From positions 13,354,540 to 13,418,539 of the forward strand of contig OV277861.1 of assembly GCA_922989275.2 (NCBI GenBank): a DNA stretch of 64,000 nucleotides. Direction: 5' to 3'. Below, piece after piece: positions 58,201 to 64,000 of the stretch (within the stretch, counting starts at the first letter, position 1; the number at the start of each line of letters is the position of its first letter). The DNA is from Gari tellinella. Lineage: Eukaryota; Mollusca; Bivalvia; Cardiida; Psammobiidae. The translations under genes and the position numbers were made by a program. The notes below the pieces were generated by a model, which ran no database searches, had not been told where the DNA came from, and worked only from the letters and a program-made list of their open reading frames with translations.

Positions 58201-61200
58201 TGTAGTTTGAACCAAGTTTAACTGTACAGTAAAAACTCTCTATTACGACCATTAAACTATAAAGTGTTCAAATCAGGAGACTGCTTAAAGCAAGCTCAAA
58301 GTAAAGCAGAAAGCTACTTTAGGAGCTTTTTGTTTTACTTTCATCTTGCTTTATAAAGTAGCCTGTATCTATATTCATCAATTAATAGTCTATTTAGTGG
58401 TTGTAATAGAGGTTTTACTGTAAAATTAAAGGTAATGGTTACCTCAGTAAAGCAATACCTTCAAAAATACCTTCATCATACATGCTTAAATCTTTATTTT
58501 CTGCTTATGCAAAATGAATACTTTTTTAACTGTTAGAGGTCCAGAGTTGGTGTATAAACAAAAGCACAATGGATGAATCACACATTTTCTGTTCCGTAAA
58601 TAAGCCATAGGTGTCAGCAATATATAGGATAACAATGTTACACCATGGTAATCATTTCATATAAAGCGAAACATGTTAGAGAAGTAATAGTGCTGGTTTT
58701 ATATTAAAGCTCCAGCCATAAAATTATGTATAACATTGGGTCTGCTCAAATATTTGGTTATTCATAGGAAATATAGTATGTTCAGTTAACCCATTACTCC
58801 ATAGCCTATTTCTAGTTTTGAAGATAGATGACTACTTAAAGCAGGTTGAAAGTAAAGCAGAATGCGCCTTTAGGCACATTCTGCTTTACTTTCAGCCTGC
58901 TTTAGGCTATTATCTGCTAGAATATAGAAAATATTTCTTACGATTTTTATTTGTGACAATTTAAATTGGAATTATTTTCTTCAGTTGAGGAATTAATTAA
59001 AGGCGTAAAAAGGCGTATTTATGGGGTAATGGGTTAAACCTGTTTTTGATGACCATTTGTAAGAAGAAGCACGAGCTGTAATTAACCTGTAGAACTCTGG
59101 GGCCCATTTCATAAAATTTCGTATGACAAAAACGGTCATAAGTCAAAACTTTAAAATACATTTAACTTCTGATTTCTCTATCTAATCCTGTATCATGACA
59201 TCTCTTTGGAATCGTCTTGAAAAGAGATTTCACAAAATAGGATTAGAGGGATAAACAAATAATAATTGAGATTGTTATAACCTGACTTACAACAACATTT
59301 GTCGTACAACGTTTTATGAAATGGACCCCTGGTACCAAGTATATGTTTGCAGGCTGAAAAAACTAACCAAGAACTGATAGTCAGCCGGCTCAAAATGTCA
59401 TAAAGAGGTTGGCAAGGGATGGAAATCTGCAGCCTGACCAGTGCCATTTGGTCTCATGTTGTGATGCTCTATCCACTGAGCTACCTTCAGTTAACAAATT
59501 TTCCCAAAACTGTCTTTGGTTTATAACCATGACACATTCTTTATAAACAGTGTACCTGTAAAGGGTATACATGTATATGTTCTTGATAAAAACAGTGTAG
59601 ACCCTGATCACAGGCCTCCTACAAGTCCTTCAGATCAGATCAGGGCTTGCATTATTTGTAATTTTCTAAGAAATAATTGGAATTGGATTTGTTTATTTGA
59701 AGTTTCAGTGGTCAATGAGTGAATACAGGTGGCAACTTCTTGAAGATTGGACCTAAATACTTTCTGTATCTCTACTGTAGTCTGCCACCAGTCTCATGTT
59801 CCTTCAGTGAATGGTACATCAGACAACAGGCTGTGCTGTAAATATCAGTTAGCTGCTGTTCATTGTTGGGAAAATCTTCAGTGTAGCTTAGGGACACTTA
59901 GACTGGGGACCAGGGCGATGAAACTGGGTACCATGCTTTTATACCAGGCTGTCATTTGAAGAGAGACGCTCTCCAGATAAGCTAGAGTAAACTACTTGTA
60001 ACACTTCCAACACTTTTTCTACAATATTTATCAACCAAATGACATGTTATGTATGACTACTCATTAGAATCCTCTCTTCATGGCAATTTTAACAAGCAGT
60101 CATAACATAAGTCATAAGTTTTTGTTTTAACCCTTTACTCCATAGAAGAGCCTTTTAGCACATTTAATTTATTCCTCAACTGAAGAAAATAGTTCCAATT
60201 CATACAGTCATGAATATGTATTATAGGAAATATTTTCTATAATCTAGCAGGTGGTAGCTGAAAGTAAAGCAGAATGCGCCAAAAGGCGCATTCTGCTTTA
60301 CTCTCAACCTGCTTTAAGTAGTCACCTATCTTCAAAACTAGAAACAGGCTATGGAGTAAAGGGTTAAGAAATAAAGATTTTAGAATTTGAAACACTTATC
60401 TGGAGGTATGTAGCATCAATGATTAATGTTTTAGTGTCATTAGGTTTACATTGGGAAAACATGGAGAAGAACAAAGAGAAAACATCATTTTAAATAAAAT
60501 AAATAAAACAGGGTGGGCAAATGTATTTAAGTCTTTGAATCCATGGTGGTTTGCATCAAAGCTTGTCTCAATATATTTACTTGTCTTCAAAAAGTCTAAA
60601 ATAAGAAAAAATGAAAATCAACTTGAACAATAAAAGATCTGAAAACATTTAACATATGTTGAGTAATCAAATGACTGAAGATGCATGGGCAGTTTTCCTA
60701 TTGGTTCCTGCTTGATGGAGACCAAATCAATATAGAAGGCATCAATGATGCTTTCAGCAATAAGTTTGTCTGGTTTTTAACAGTTCTACGGCGGTACAAA
60801 TGTCTGCTCTTCTTCAATAAACTGTCACTCAACCCTTGTTTGTCTGTATTTAAGCAGTAGAATATTATACCTCAATTAAGTAAGCTTTAATCTTAAAATT
60901 CAAATGAATGATCTATATCCTCAATACACTCGATTTTAACCTCAGCCAATATTCTGAATCAAATCAGAAATATGTTTAACTCATAGAAACTGATTCCTCA
61001 TAGAGAGAACTTTCCAAACATCTACCTATAAATGATAATTAATGTTCACACTTCAATCCTGTATAAATGTTTAATTCGTAACTTGTCTATCATACTTACA
61101 GTTTTCAGCTTAATATAGTACATCCCAAATAACAACCATTCAACACACAGCTACTTTCTGTGTTTAACCCATTACCTCTTAGCCTATTTCTAGCTTTGAA

Positions 61201-62976
61201 AACAGGTGACCACTTGAAGCAGGTTGAAAGTAAAGCAGAATGTGCCTCAAGGCACATTCTGCTTTACTTTCAGCCTGCTTTAAGCTACCATCTTCTAGGA
61301 TATAGAAAATATTTATTCTGGTACATATTCTTGGCTGTATAAATTGGAACTATTTTCTTCAGTGGAGGAATAAATAGAGGCGTAAAAAGGCGTTTTTATA
61401 GGGTAATGGATTAAGACAGGCAATTGCTAAAAGCAGGGTGAAAGTAAAGCAATGTCAAACTTTCTGTTTTACTTTCATCCTGCTCAATAAACCATCATCA
61501 TTGCATCTTATGAATATAAAGAAGGATTTTACTGTATCTTATGGCCATGCTGAAAATATTTGGTATCTAATTAAAGTAAAGTTTAAAAATCCTTACCCTT
61601 TTAGCGCATTTAATTTATTCCTCCTTCAAAGAAAAAAGTTTAATGAACATGTACCATCAGAAATATTACCCATATAAAAGCACATGGTAGCTTAAAGCAG
61701 GTAAAAAGTAAAGCAGAATGTGCCTTAAGGCGCATTCTGCTTTACTTTTAACCTGCTTTAAGTGGCCACCTGTCTTCAGAACTAGAAACAGGCTATGGGG
61801 TAAAGGGTTAAAGAAAATCCTACGGAATAGGTCGATGTACTCACTGCCTGGATAGCGTTTGACAGTATTCGTTGTAAAGATGGTTAGTGAAACAGGTCCC
61901 TAGTAGGAATTACAAAAGATCTACTGAAATCTTCACAGTTGTAGATGCTCTGCCTTAGACAATAGAATTATTATAAATACTCTATCAGAAGGCTATAGGT
62001 GATGTGCAGTGAGGTATCCTGCAGTGATTGGCTGTGTAGGAACGGGTTACACTGACTCCTATGATATGAGGACGTACCTGTAGTTATGGCAAACTCCTTC
62101 CCACTCAGTATGTGGTGCAGCATTGTCTTCAGTTCATAGGGACTCAGGTTGAGCAGGTGTTCTGAAGCCTCATCACCTATAAACACACAAATACAAACAG
62201 TCACACAATTTGAACCCTAATCACTTACAGATTTACTAAGCAGTTTTGTGTTTGTGAATCACTATGCGCCCTGGTGGAAAATGTTAAATTCAGCATATTT
62301 GACTTCTATAATACCTTGTGCTTTGTCTGATATGATTAATTGTACTGGGCTCTGGGACTTTTTAAGAGGATGACTAATGCCAATATGAAGACTATATCAC
62401 ATGTACTGACAAAAGTTATGGCCAAGGTTAAACTTATGGACAACAAAACAGCCAACCAACCAAACAGACAGACATACAGACTGACCAAAAACAACATCCC
62501 TTCCACCTTTGAGGCATAAACATGTTATCTAAGTAAAGAATTTTCTTTTCCATGATATTTACCAGCCTTTTCAATGTTAATGGTTTTTATTAGTAGTTGT
62601 TCTGTCGCCTTACTGCTATACTTTTTCCCCAGTTTAATTTGAGCAGTTTTGTTTGGAATATTTTCAGTTTGGCTGAAAAGTCTGCCTGGGTCCAAAATCA
62701 TAAAGAGTCTGATATCATTCTCAAGCATTTGATTGGTCAGATTTGAGCCTAGGCTAAAATCTGACCAATCAAAATTCTTGAGAACTACTTTCAACTCAGC
62801 TCAAACTCTTTATAACCTTGGACCCAGAGTTTCTACCGGTACCCACCGGCACATTTGAAGATTCTGCCCAGCTCTGTGGCCATCACCTGTATGATCAAAC
62901 CTACACGCAGTCTCAACATCTCATTGAATAGCTTCGGCTCGGTTCTGATGAACATGGCTAGATAGATCATGATCTC
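34089..62976 (-). CDS. PHKA: Phosphorylase b kinase regulatory subunit alpha, C-terminal exons
   Basis: Exons at 62847-62976, 62078-62176, then either 51010-51119 or 47877-47944, then 42293-42454, 37904-37957, 34614-34820 and 34089-34259 join in frame to about 296 or 310 residues. Blocks in order match the alpha subunit: [36 protein letters not shown] with RVPVGFY.QVWKVL, CHG...[15 protein letters not shown], and [15 protein letters not shown]. The alpha subunit is part of the (alpha beta gamma delta)4 kinase that activates glycogen phosphorylase; phosphorylation of alpha by PKA and calcium via calmodulin relieve inhibition. The stop is followed by nothing conserved, and the chain ends ECSIS, a CaaX box as expected for farnesylated alpha subunits. 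The N-terminal glucoamylase-like part lies beyond 64000. Introns are inflated by MITEs. Confidence 0.92.
34306..34551. mobile_element. Family D MITE in PHKA's last intron
   Basis: ACCTGTTTCTAGTTTTGAAG to AGGCATATCTATTGGTAAAT. The terminal TTAAs are mutated. It fills most of the intron between the last two exons. Confidence 0.7.
34614..34820 (-). CDS. PHKA: PHKA penultimate exon
   Basis: 207 nt, phase 0-0, 69 residues ([17 protein letters not shown] ... QIFINEQ), containing the IPQPEYRQL motif diagnostic of phosphorylase kinase alpha/beta C-termini. Acceptor GTTACAG, donor CAG|GTCAGT. Confidence 0.93.
34850..35036. mobile_element. Family A MITE
   Basis: Its perfect central hairpin is TAGAATCGTCTCAAAGAGAC and onward. 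The CAGATAAGATGGAGT end lies about 30 bp upstream of the penultimate PHKA exon's acceptor. Confidence 0.8.
35253..35870. mobile_element. Family K element, mixed with D fragment
   Basis: It begins AACAAGAGGGCCATGGCCCT with TCGCTCACCTG. It is interrupted or replaced by a family D right half (35470-35637), then K-type text with GACAGACAAACAAATGG resumes to 35870. Confidence 0.55.
35960..36380 (+). repeat. Dispersed repeat, copy 2
   Basis: Counterpart of 6640-7060. It ends in a B palindrome with GGATCC arms (36298-36372). Confidence 0.6.
36578..36854. mobile_element. Family K 3' end
   Basis: It ends with AGCTCACCTTGAGCC TTCGGCTCAGGTGAGCT then AAAA. Near-identical to 41260-41494 apart from the length of the GGACAGAC run. 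Confidence 0.75.
36957..37395 (+). mobile_element. Family F MITE carrying a nested family E
   Basis: F left end CACATTCAACC to GACAAGTA, then E (36983-37191), then F resumes at CTCATCATTTACAAG. Its central palindrome at about 37243-37305 contains the CCTGATCAGAGGG arm. Confidence 0.8.
36983..37191. mobile_element. Family E MITE nested in F
   Basis: TACAGTAAAACC...GGTTTTACTGTA, with a perfect GAAAGCTCCTATAGGAGCTTTC centre. The TA at both ends fits a TA duplication of the F site GAGTATACTC. Confidence 0.85.
37410..37605. mobile_element. Family A MITE
   Basis: CCAGATAAGAGGGAGTAA to ACTCCCCTTACATAGAG. The centre AGAATCGTCTC/GAGACGATTCT is perfect. Confidence 0.75.
37622..37870. mobile_element. 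Family D MITE ending beside a PHKA exon
   Basis: CCCTTTACCTGATAGTC to GGGGAAAGGG. Its right edge lies about 33 bp downstream of the donor of the 54-nt PHKA exon. Confidence 0.7.
37904..37957 (-). CDS. PHKA: PHKA 54-nt exon
   Basis: 18 residues ([18 protein letters not shown]), phase 0-0, acceptor TTCTTTCAG, donor GAG|GTATGT. It fills exactly the gap between VWKVLEK and MTSGEFKF, where alpha subunits carry a CHGL...TTRE segment, which secures the gene model. Confidence 0.9.
38060..38132. repeat. C-type palindrome
   Basis: GATCAGACTGCTCCTTAAGG centre. AGTATAGATCCTGATCAG and its near complement form the arms. Confidence 0.7.
38226..39265 (-). mobile_element. Family K element, inverted
   Basis: In reverse it ends TTTTAGCTCACCTGGCACGT with a GTCCGT/GTTCGTTCGTC run. 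Internally, a block of about 240 bp (AGGTCACAGGAGCTAAAAATAG ...) recurs three times, so the copy contains tandem sub-repeats. Confidence 0.65.
39332..39469. mobile_element. Hairpin MITE between two K elements
   Basis: The arms GAATAATATGTCATTGCATG and complement are about 41 bp with two mismatches. Confidence 0.75.
39508..40370 (+). mobile_element. Family K element
   Basis: It begins CAAGAGCCCCATGGGGC with TCGCTCACCTGAG. The GAGGACCTGTAGATGATGCT block recurs several times. The 3' hairpin is missing. Confidence 0.65.
40371..41199. repeat. Two duplicated palindrome-bearing repeats
   Basis: A D fragment (40386-40468) is followed by two B palindromes (about 40510-40582 and 40887-40955) in shared flanking text (TAAATGAGTGGCAAAT). 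These are relatives of the 36300 repeat. Confidence 0.55.
41200..41494. mobile_element. Family K 3' end with expanded octamer
   Basis: The same 3' end as 36578-36854, but the GGACAGAC octamer run (about 41360-41432) is roughly three times longer. Confidence 0.75.
41583..41835. mobile_element. Family I MITE
   Basis: TTAACCCTTTCACCGCC to GGCGCTGAAAGTGTTAA inverted ends, with a B palindrome at 41623-41690. Confidence 0.8.
41999..42252 (+). mobile_element. Family F MITE
   Basis: TTAACACATACAACCCTAGC to GGGGCGAATGAG, with a C palindrome at 42078-42143 (one mismatch in the left arm). Confidence 0.8.
42293..42454 (-). CDS. PHKA: PHKA exon with [10 protein letters not shown] motif
   Basis: 162 nt, phase 0-0, 54 residues from [11 protein letters not shown] to [27 protein letters not shown] is a hallmark of alpha and beta regulatory subunits. 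Acceptor TTTTTCAG, donor AAG|GTGAGC. Confidence 0.93.
42700..43440. other. PHKA intron stretch
   Basis: It holds a family D centre hairpin (42712-42788), a weaker related hairpin (42892-42960) and a decayed family A fragment (about 43020-43110). Otherwise nothing is recognised. Confidence 0.55.
43471..44053 (+). mobile_element. Family K element, short complete form
   Basis: It has both ends: AACAAGAGCCCCATGGGGC at the left and AGCTCACCTTGAGCC TTTGGCTCAGGTGAGCT at the right. About 580 bp, with a duplicated GATAATGATTTATGTCCAGG block. Confidence 0.75.
44279..44528. mobile_element. 250-bp TA-flanked MITE
   Basis: TACAGTGGAGAATCTGTTAT and its complement form ends of about 28 bp. The centre is a B-type palindrome (about 44344-44408). 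Tc1/mariner-like TA duplication is inferred. Confidence 0.85.
44719..44970. mobile_element. Family D MITE
   Basis: TTAACCCATTAACTC to GGGGTAATGGGTTAA, with a long near-perfect centre. Confidence 0.85.
45302..45447. mobile_element. Hairpin MITE related to 62690-62825
   Basis: Arms of about 60 bp share CATTCTCAAACATTTGAATGG and GGTCAGATTTGAG with the element beside the first PHKA exon in the window. Confidence 0.8.
45888..46106. mobile_element. Family D MITE, partial centre
   Basis: TTAACACATTACCTCATAGC to GGGTGAAGGGATTAA. The left arm of the central palindrome is deleted. Confidence 0.75.
46190..46510. repeat. B palindrome and family G repeat
   Basis: A B palindrome lies at 46197-46258 and a perfect 66-bp C-type palindrome at about 46384-46449 with GTGAAGACCC arms. 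The latter sits in family G flanks shared with 7748-8010. Confidence 0.75.
46590..47349. repeat. Five-copy tandem repeat of about 150 bp
   Basis: The motif AACCTGT(C)AATTCCC recurs at about 46601, 46754, 46904, 47056 and 47206. Copies are highly similar. No coding potential. Confidence 0.9.
47548..47744. mobile_element. Family E MITE
   Basis: TACAGTAAAACCCC to GGGATTTTACTGTA, with a shortened centre. Confidence 0.8.
47877..47944 (-). CDS. PHKA: PHKA alternative exon A (basic site)
   Basis: 68 nt, phase 1 in and phase 0 out, between a TCTCTTTGTAAG acceptor and a GGT|GTAAGT donor. It encodes [20 protein letters not shown] then IDG when joined to 62078. The GRRRST run is a basophilic kinase-type site, where alpha subunits carry their PKA-sensitive loop. 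It fits both neighbours only if the 51010 exon is skipped. Confidence 0.65.
48083..48332 (+). mobile_element. Family F MITE
   Basis: TTAACACATTCAACCCTAGC to GGGGTGAATGAGTTAA. Its terminal TTAA is shared with the H element that follows. Confidence 0.85.
48329..48542. mobile_element. Family H MITE, copy 1
   Basis: 214 bp from TTAACCCTTAGCCTGCC to GGCGGGCTAAGGGTTAA. The centre is a perfect palindrome, 32-base arms around a single A (48369-48433). Confidence 0.92.
48956..49187. mobile_element. Family D MITE
   Basis: The left end is worn (CCTGTTACCCC) and the right end is AAAGGGTTAA, shared with the next D element. Confidence 0.75.
49184..49440. mobile_element. Family D MITE abutting another
   Basis: TTAACCCTTTCCTCC to GCATTAATGGGTT. 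The two elements share one TTAA (49184-49187). Confidence 0.7.
49471..49684. mobile_element. Family H MITE, copy 2
   Basis: 214 bp, near-identical to copy 1, flanked by TTAA. Confidence 0.92.
49780..50010. repeat. Short degenerate tandem repeat
   Basis: GGTTAGTCA.AACACAAGCAAC and CACAGATGCTGG alternate about five times with a period of about 40 bp. Confidence 0.7.
50311..50524. mobile_element. Family H MITE, copy 3
   Basis: 214 bp, flanked by TTAA and near-identical to copies 1 and 2. Confidence 0.92.
50729..50921. mobile_element. Family A MITE, degraded
   Basis: The right end TTATCTGGAGCCCT is intact. The left end and the central hairpin are diverged. Confidence 0.5.
51010..51119 (-). CDS. 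PHKA: PHKA alternative exon B
   Basis: 110 nt, phase 1 in and phase 0 out, acceptor AATTTTCTAG, donor CAG|GTCGTG (weak at positions +3 and +4). It encodes 36 residues after the junction codon ([16 protein letters not shown] ... SQKGSSSQ), acidic then Lys/Ser-rich, unlike the repeats around it. It has the same phases as 47877-47944, so the two cannot be joined in one reading frame. Assignment to PHKA rests on position, strand and phase rather than on sequence similarity. Confidence 0.55.
51325..52330. repeat. Degenerate 51-bp minisatellite
   Basis: GGCTAGCCATAGCTTTTGAA and TAATGGTCAAGGTCTCTTA recur about twenty times with a period near 51 bp. Part of the minus strand (51848-52072) is open and reads a 17-residue motif (SLRDL.HYSE.MV) four to five times, a by-product of the period being 3 x 17. 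Confidence 0.9.
52519..52769 (+). mobile_element. Family F MITE
   Basis: TTAACACATTCAACCCTAGC to GGGGTGAATGAGTTAA, with TTAA on both sides and a C palindrome at 52597-52662. Confidence 0.88.
53031..53427. mobile_element. Family E MITE interrupted by a family D
   Basis: E left end TACAGTAAAACCCCTC to GACAGCT, then a D element (about 53102-53352), then E resumes as AGCTGTCACCTTGC to GGTTTTTCTGTA. Confidence 0.85.
53102..53352. mobile_element. Family D MITE nested in E
   Basis: TTAACCTATTCCCCC to GGAGAATGGGTTA, placed at the TTAA that lies within AGCTTAAAGCAAGG in intact E elements. Confidence 0.8.
53764..54014 (+). mobile_element. Family F MITE
   Basis: TTAACACTTGAGCCCTAG to GGGGATTATGAGTTAA. 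Its perfect centre has arms GTGAAGTCCC / GGGACTTCAC and middle CCTGCAGG, both differing from other F copies on both sides. Confidence 0.88.
54110..54190. repeat. C-type palindrome, degraded
   Basis: CAAACAGTGTTGACTTAGATCA ... GGTCTACACTGTTTA. Confidence 0.55.
54382..54426. promoter_or_regulatory. Cluster of cAMP-response-element-like sites
   Basis: Two full TGACGTCA sites (54382-54389 and 54419-54426) flank a half site (ACGTCA) and a TATTTATAA box. The arrangement resembles a CRE/TATA promoter, but no transcript is identified. Confidence 0.35.
54630..55960. repeat. Tandem repeat of about 150 bp, nine copies
   Basis: GGGCAATAACTCTG recurs at about 54777, 54931, 55082, 55212, 55366, 55520, 55672 and 55826, each followed by CCTTGTTGTAATGAGTTGCC. 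Frames inside are repeat by-products. Confidence 0.92.
55961..56092. repeat. GACGCA microsatellite and terminal hairpin
   Basis: A GACGCAGACGCA/GACGCTGACGCA run (55980-56042) is followed by an AGCTCGACTTTTTGAAAAAGTCGAGCT hairpin and AAAA. The same architecture (run, hairpin, GAGCTAAAA) closes family K, so the tandem array is probably the body of a related element. Confidence 0.7.
56160..56280. mobile_element. Hairpin MITE
   Basis: Arms TTTAAGACAAGTTGATCTCAA ... TAATAA and their complement, about 50 bp each with mismatches. Confidence 0.75.
56292..56598. mobile_element. 307-bp TA-flanked MITE
   Basis: TACAGTGTTCCCTCTCTACA and its complement TGTAGAGAGGGAGCACTGTA form the ends. A B-like palindrome lies in the middle (about 56455-56515). 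Confidence 0.85.
56755..56830. repeat. C-type palindrome in family G context
   Basis: GCAAACAGTGTAGACCCTGATC with a near-perfect complement. The right flank GCAAATGTAATGAGTATATT is the inverted family G flank. Confidence 0.75.
56860..57257. other. AT-rich intron stretch
   Basis: No gene, repeat or hairpin is recognised. Confidence 0.6.
57258..57466. mobile_element. Family E MITE
   Basis: TACCGTAAAACATCTC to GAGGTTTTACTGTA, with a perfect GAAAGCTCC TAA GGAGCTTTC-like centre. Confidence 0.82.
57517..57764. mobile_element. Family D MITE
   Basis: CGCTTTACCCCATAGCC to GGGGGAAAGGGTTAA, with AATGCGC AATA GGCGCATT-type centre. Confidence 0.82.
57953..58196. mobile_element. Family D MITE
   Basis: TTAACCCTTTACTCC to GGGGTAATGGGTAAA. 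Confidence 0.82.
58225..58422. mobile_element. Family E MITE
   Basis: TACAGTAAAAACTCTC to GAGGTTTTACTGTA. Confidence 0.82.
58786..59037. mobile_element. Family D MITE
   Basis: TTAACCCATTACTCCATAGC to TATGGGGTAATGGGTTAA. Complete, with TTAA at both ends. Confidence 0.88.
59100..59331. mobile_element. Foldback MITE with GGGGCCCATTTCATAAAA ends
   Basis: GGGGCCCATTTCATAAAA and TTTTATGAAATGGACCCC are inverted. Internal arms around TCTCTATCTAATCCTGT and ATAGGATTAGAGGGA pair too. Confidence 0.8.
59395..59495 (-). repeat. tRNA-like sequence with A box
   Basis: The minus strand reads GGTAGCTCAGTGGATAGAGCA, a clear A box and D arm. The expected GGTTCGAATCC is decayed (CAGATTTCCATCCC), so it is a tRNA-derived repeat or pseudogene. 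Confidence 0.5.
59520..59735 (+). mobile_element. Family F MITE, degraded
   Basis: F text (ACAGTGTACCTGTAAAGGGTATAC and AGTTTCAGTGGTCAATGAG) surrounds a badly decayed C palindrome (59588-59660). Confidence 0.6.
59955..60405. mobile_element. Family A MITE interrupted by a family D
   Basis: The A left part CTCCAGATAAGCTAGAG ... to 60126 and the A right part AGAAATAAAGATTTTAG ... CTTATCTGGAGG from 60368 are separated by a D element at A's internal TTAA. Confidence 0.85.
60127..60367. mobile_element. Family D MITE nested in A
   Basis: TTAACCCTTTACTCC to GGAGTAAAGGGTTAA, with TTAA on each side (60127-60130 and 60364-60367). Confidence 0.9.
60406..61163. other. PHKA intron stretch
   Basis: AT-rich, with no gene or clear repeat. 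Confidence 0.6.
61164..61414. mobile_element. Family D MITE
   Basis: TTAACCCATTACCTCTTAGC to TATAGGGTAATGGATTAA. Complete. Confidence 0.88.
61590..61811. mobile_element. Family D MITE, left end worn
   Basis: CTTACCCTTTTAGCGCATTT to GGGGTAAAGGGTTAA. A related stand-alone hairpin fragment (61420-61490) sits between the two D copies. Confidence 0.75.
62078..62176 (-). CDS. PHKA: PHKA exon with [10 protein letters not shown] motif
   Basis: 99 nt, phase 1-1, encoding [20 protein letters not shown] then [13 protein letters not shown]. Acceptor TTTATAG, donor ACAG|GTACGT. The [18 protein letters not shown] run identifies the alpha rather than the beta subunit. Confidence 0.93.
62395..62525. mobile_element. 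Family K fragment
   Basis: Text with GTTATGGCCAAGGTTAAACT and CAAACAGACAGACATACAGAC matches the tail of the 35253-35870 copy. Confidence 0.55.
62690..62825. mobile_element. Hairpin MITE next to a PHKA donor
   Basis: Arms of about 55 bp (GGGTCCAAAATCATAAAGAG ... TGGTCAGATTTGAG) are related to the element at 45302-45447. Confidence 0.8.
62847..62976 (-). CDS. PHKA: PHKA first exon in the window
   Basis: 130 nt, phase 0 in and 1 out, encoding [20 protein letters not shown] ... [11 protein letters not shown]. Acceptor TTTGATCTTCAG, donor GCCG|GTGGGT. This segment precedes the [10 protein letters not shown] exon in alpha subunits. Confidence 0.93.
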
Positions 62977-63105
62977 CTGAAGATCAAATACAATACTGTA
63001 CATTATATGGCAGGAACTTAAGTGATGAACATGGCTAGATAGATCATGATGGCTAGATAGACCATGGTCTCCTGAAGTTCAAATACAAAACATTATATGG
63101 CAAGA
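62945..63105. repeat. Imperfect tandem duplication across a PHKA acceptor
   Basis: GATGAACATGGCTAGATAGA and CTCCTGAAG.TCAAATACAA occur at 62948-62991 and again at about 63024-63090, with an extra GATGGCTAGATAGACCATG. Confidence 0.85.
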
Positions 63106-63203
63106 ACACAAGCCATATTCTACCCATGTTTAACAAGAGGTGAATACCAGTACTTAACAAAGGCTGAAAGTAAAGAAAGATTTCTGCTTAATTTCACCAT
63201 ACT

Positions 63204-63438
63204 TTAACCCATTACCCCATAAATACGCTGTTAATTCCTCTACTGAAGAAAATAGTTCCAATTTATACTTTCATAAATAAAATCATAAGAAATATTTTCT
63301 ATATTCTAGCAGATAATAGCTTAAAGCCGGCTGAAAGTAAAGCAGAATGCGCCTTCAGGTGCATTCTGCTTTACTTTCAACCTGCTTTAAGTGGTCATAT
63401 ATCTGCAAACTAGACTAGGCTATGGGGTAATGGGTTAA
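63204..63438. mobile_element. Family D MITE
   Basis: TTAACCCATTACCCCATAAA to GGGGTAATGGGTTAA. Confidence 0.87.
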
Positions 63439-64000
63439 GCAATCACCTGTCAGAATTTGGGTGAAAGTTACCAAAAGCATGGAAAAATACTGTCTATGAG
63501 GTATATCTAAGGACATCTAATAAGCTTGTGTGGGGGTAAGGGTCAAGAGACAAACTACAGTAAGTCCCTCTGTCACAACCACACTAAAGAAAACTAACTC
63601 ATAGAAAAAAGCCCAGTCCTGTACCTCAAAGTAAGAACATGTTTTATCCTGTCACGTGCCTATTTTCCTGACGGATAAAGGGGTGACTGATAAACTTTGC
63701 TTTATTATGCTATGTGGTCACATGACCGATGTTATTATGTCAGTTGGTCACATGACCTGTAGTCGGAACTATTTTTTCCCATCGAGATGCTTATTTTTCC
63801 CGCTGTTAGGAAAGGTATTCTAAAACTCTTTCAACAGAATCCGACCTGTATTGACATTTATTCGAACTATTCGATGCAATCAAAGCGTAATAGAGTACGC
63901 GCCACCAGTTGCTTGCTGAGATACTTCTATAATTGTCCACCTTTTATATTTCCTAAGTGAAAAACACTAGATTTTTAAAGGTTCTTTAATTCCTTTTCAA
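63439..64000. other. Right-edge PHKA intron
   Basis: No exon is recognised. Two copies of GGTCACATGACC lie at about 63716 and 63748, and a CACGTG box at about 63653; their meaning is unknown. Confidence 0.5.

Noticed and set aside
61841..61895. Possible extra PHKA exon (CTACTAG acceptor, GTGAGT donor, 55 nt)
   Set aside because: Its phases do not fit between 62078 and either alternative exon, and the peptide shows no similarity to alpha subunits.

Overview
This is an AT-rich animal nuclear window with three recognisable protein-coding loci embedded in a very dense layer of small inverted-repeat transposons. Bivalve mollusc is the best guess. The reasons are a secreted coiled-coil/C1q protein of the kind expanded in bivalves, a secreted LRR protein, spliced genes with kilobase introns, and abundant hairpin MITEs. 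The species assignment is inference; no search was possible.

Layout. 1-4.8 kb: non-coding, with small hairpins and a 3 x 318-bp tandem repeat. 4.87-6.24 kb (-): large terminal exon of a secreted leucine-rich-repeat protein. 8.0-15.2 kb: a nest of transposons. A long foldback element is split by a 3.76-kb insertion with TTAA duplications, a 1.96-kb hairpin-ended element and a 0.54-kb TTAA element. A second, mostly uninterrupted copy of the same host repeat at 29.1-29.7 kb acts as the empty site. 15-22 kb: MITE fragments, hairpins and a LINE tail. 22.19-28.48 kb (+): a complete three-exon gene for a 307-residue coiled-coil/C1q protein. Its first exon (signal peptide plus start of coiled coil) is followed by 20 further copies of a 118-bp unit derived from that exon, each with a splice donor and a possible acceptor. 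28.5-34 kb: MITEs. 34.09-62.98 kb (-): the last exons of the phosphorylase b kinase regulatory alpha subunit (PHKA). Its N-terminal two thirds lie beyond the right edge, and its introns are filled with MITEs and minisatellites.

Three observations stand out. (1) The C1q exon-1 array could be spliced into 25-residue in-frame coiled-coil modules, because each predicted mini-exon is 75 nt and phase 1-1. (2) Two PHKA exons have identical phase (1 in, 0 out), and joining both would break the frame. This predicts mutually exclusive exons, only one of which carries a basic RRRS/T-type site. (3) Many MITE families end in TTAA or TA. They can be dated against each other because they insert into one another (D in A, D in D, D in E, E in F), and their central palindromes change in both arms together.

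The three genes show no sign of acting in one pathway; their proximity looks incidental. Repeat boundaries are read by eye and may be off by a few bases. Family letters (A, B/C, D, E, F, G, H, I, K) are my own labels.
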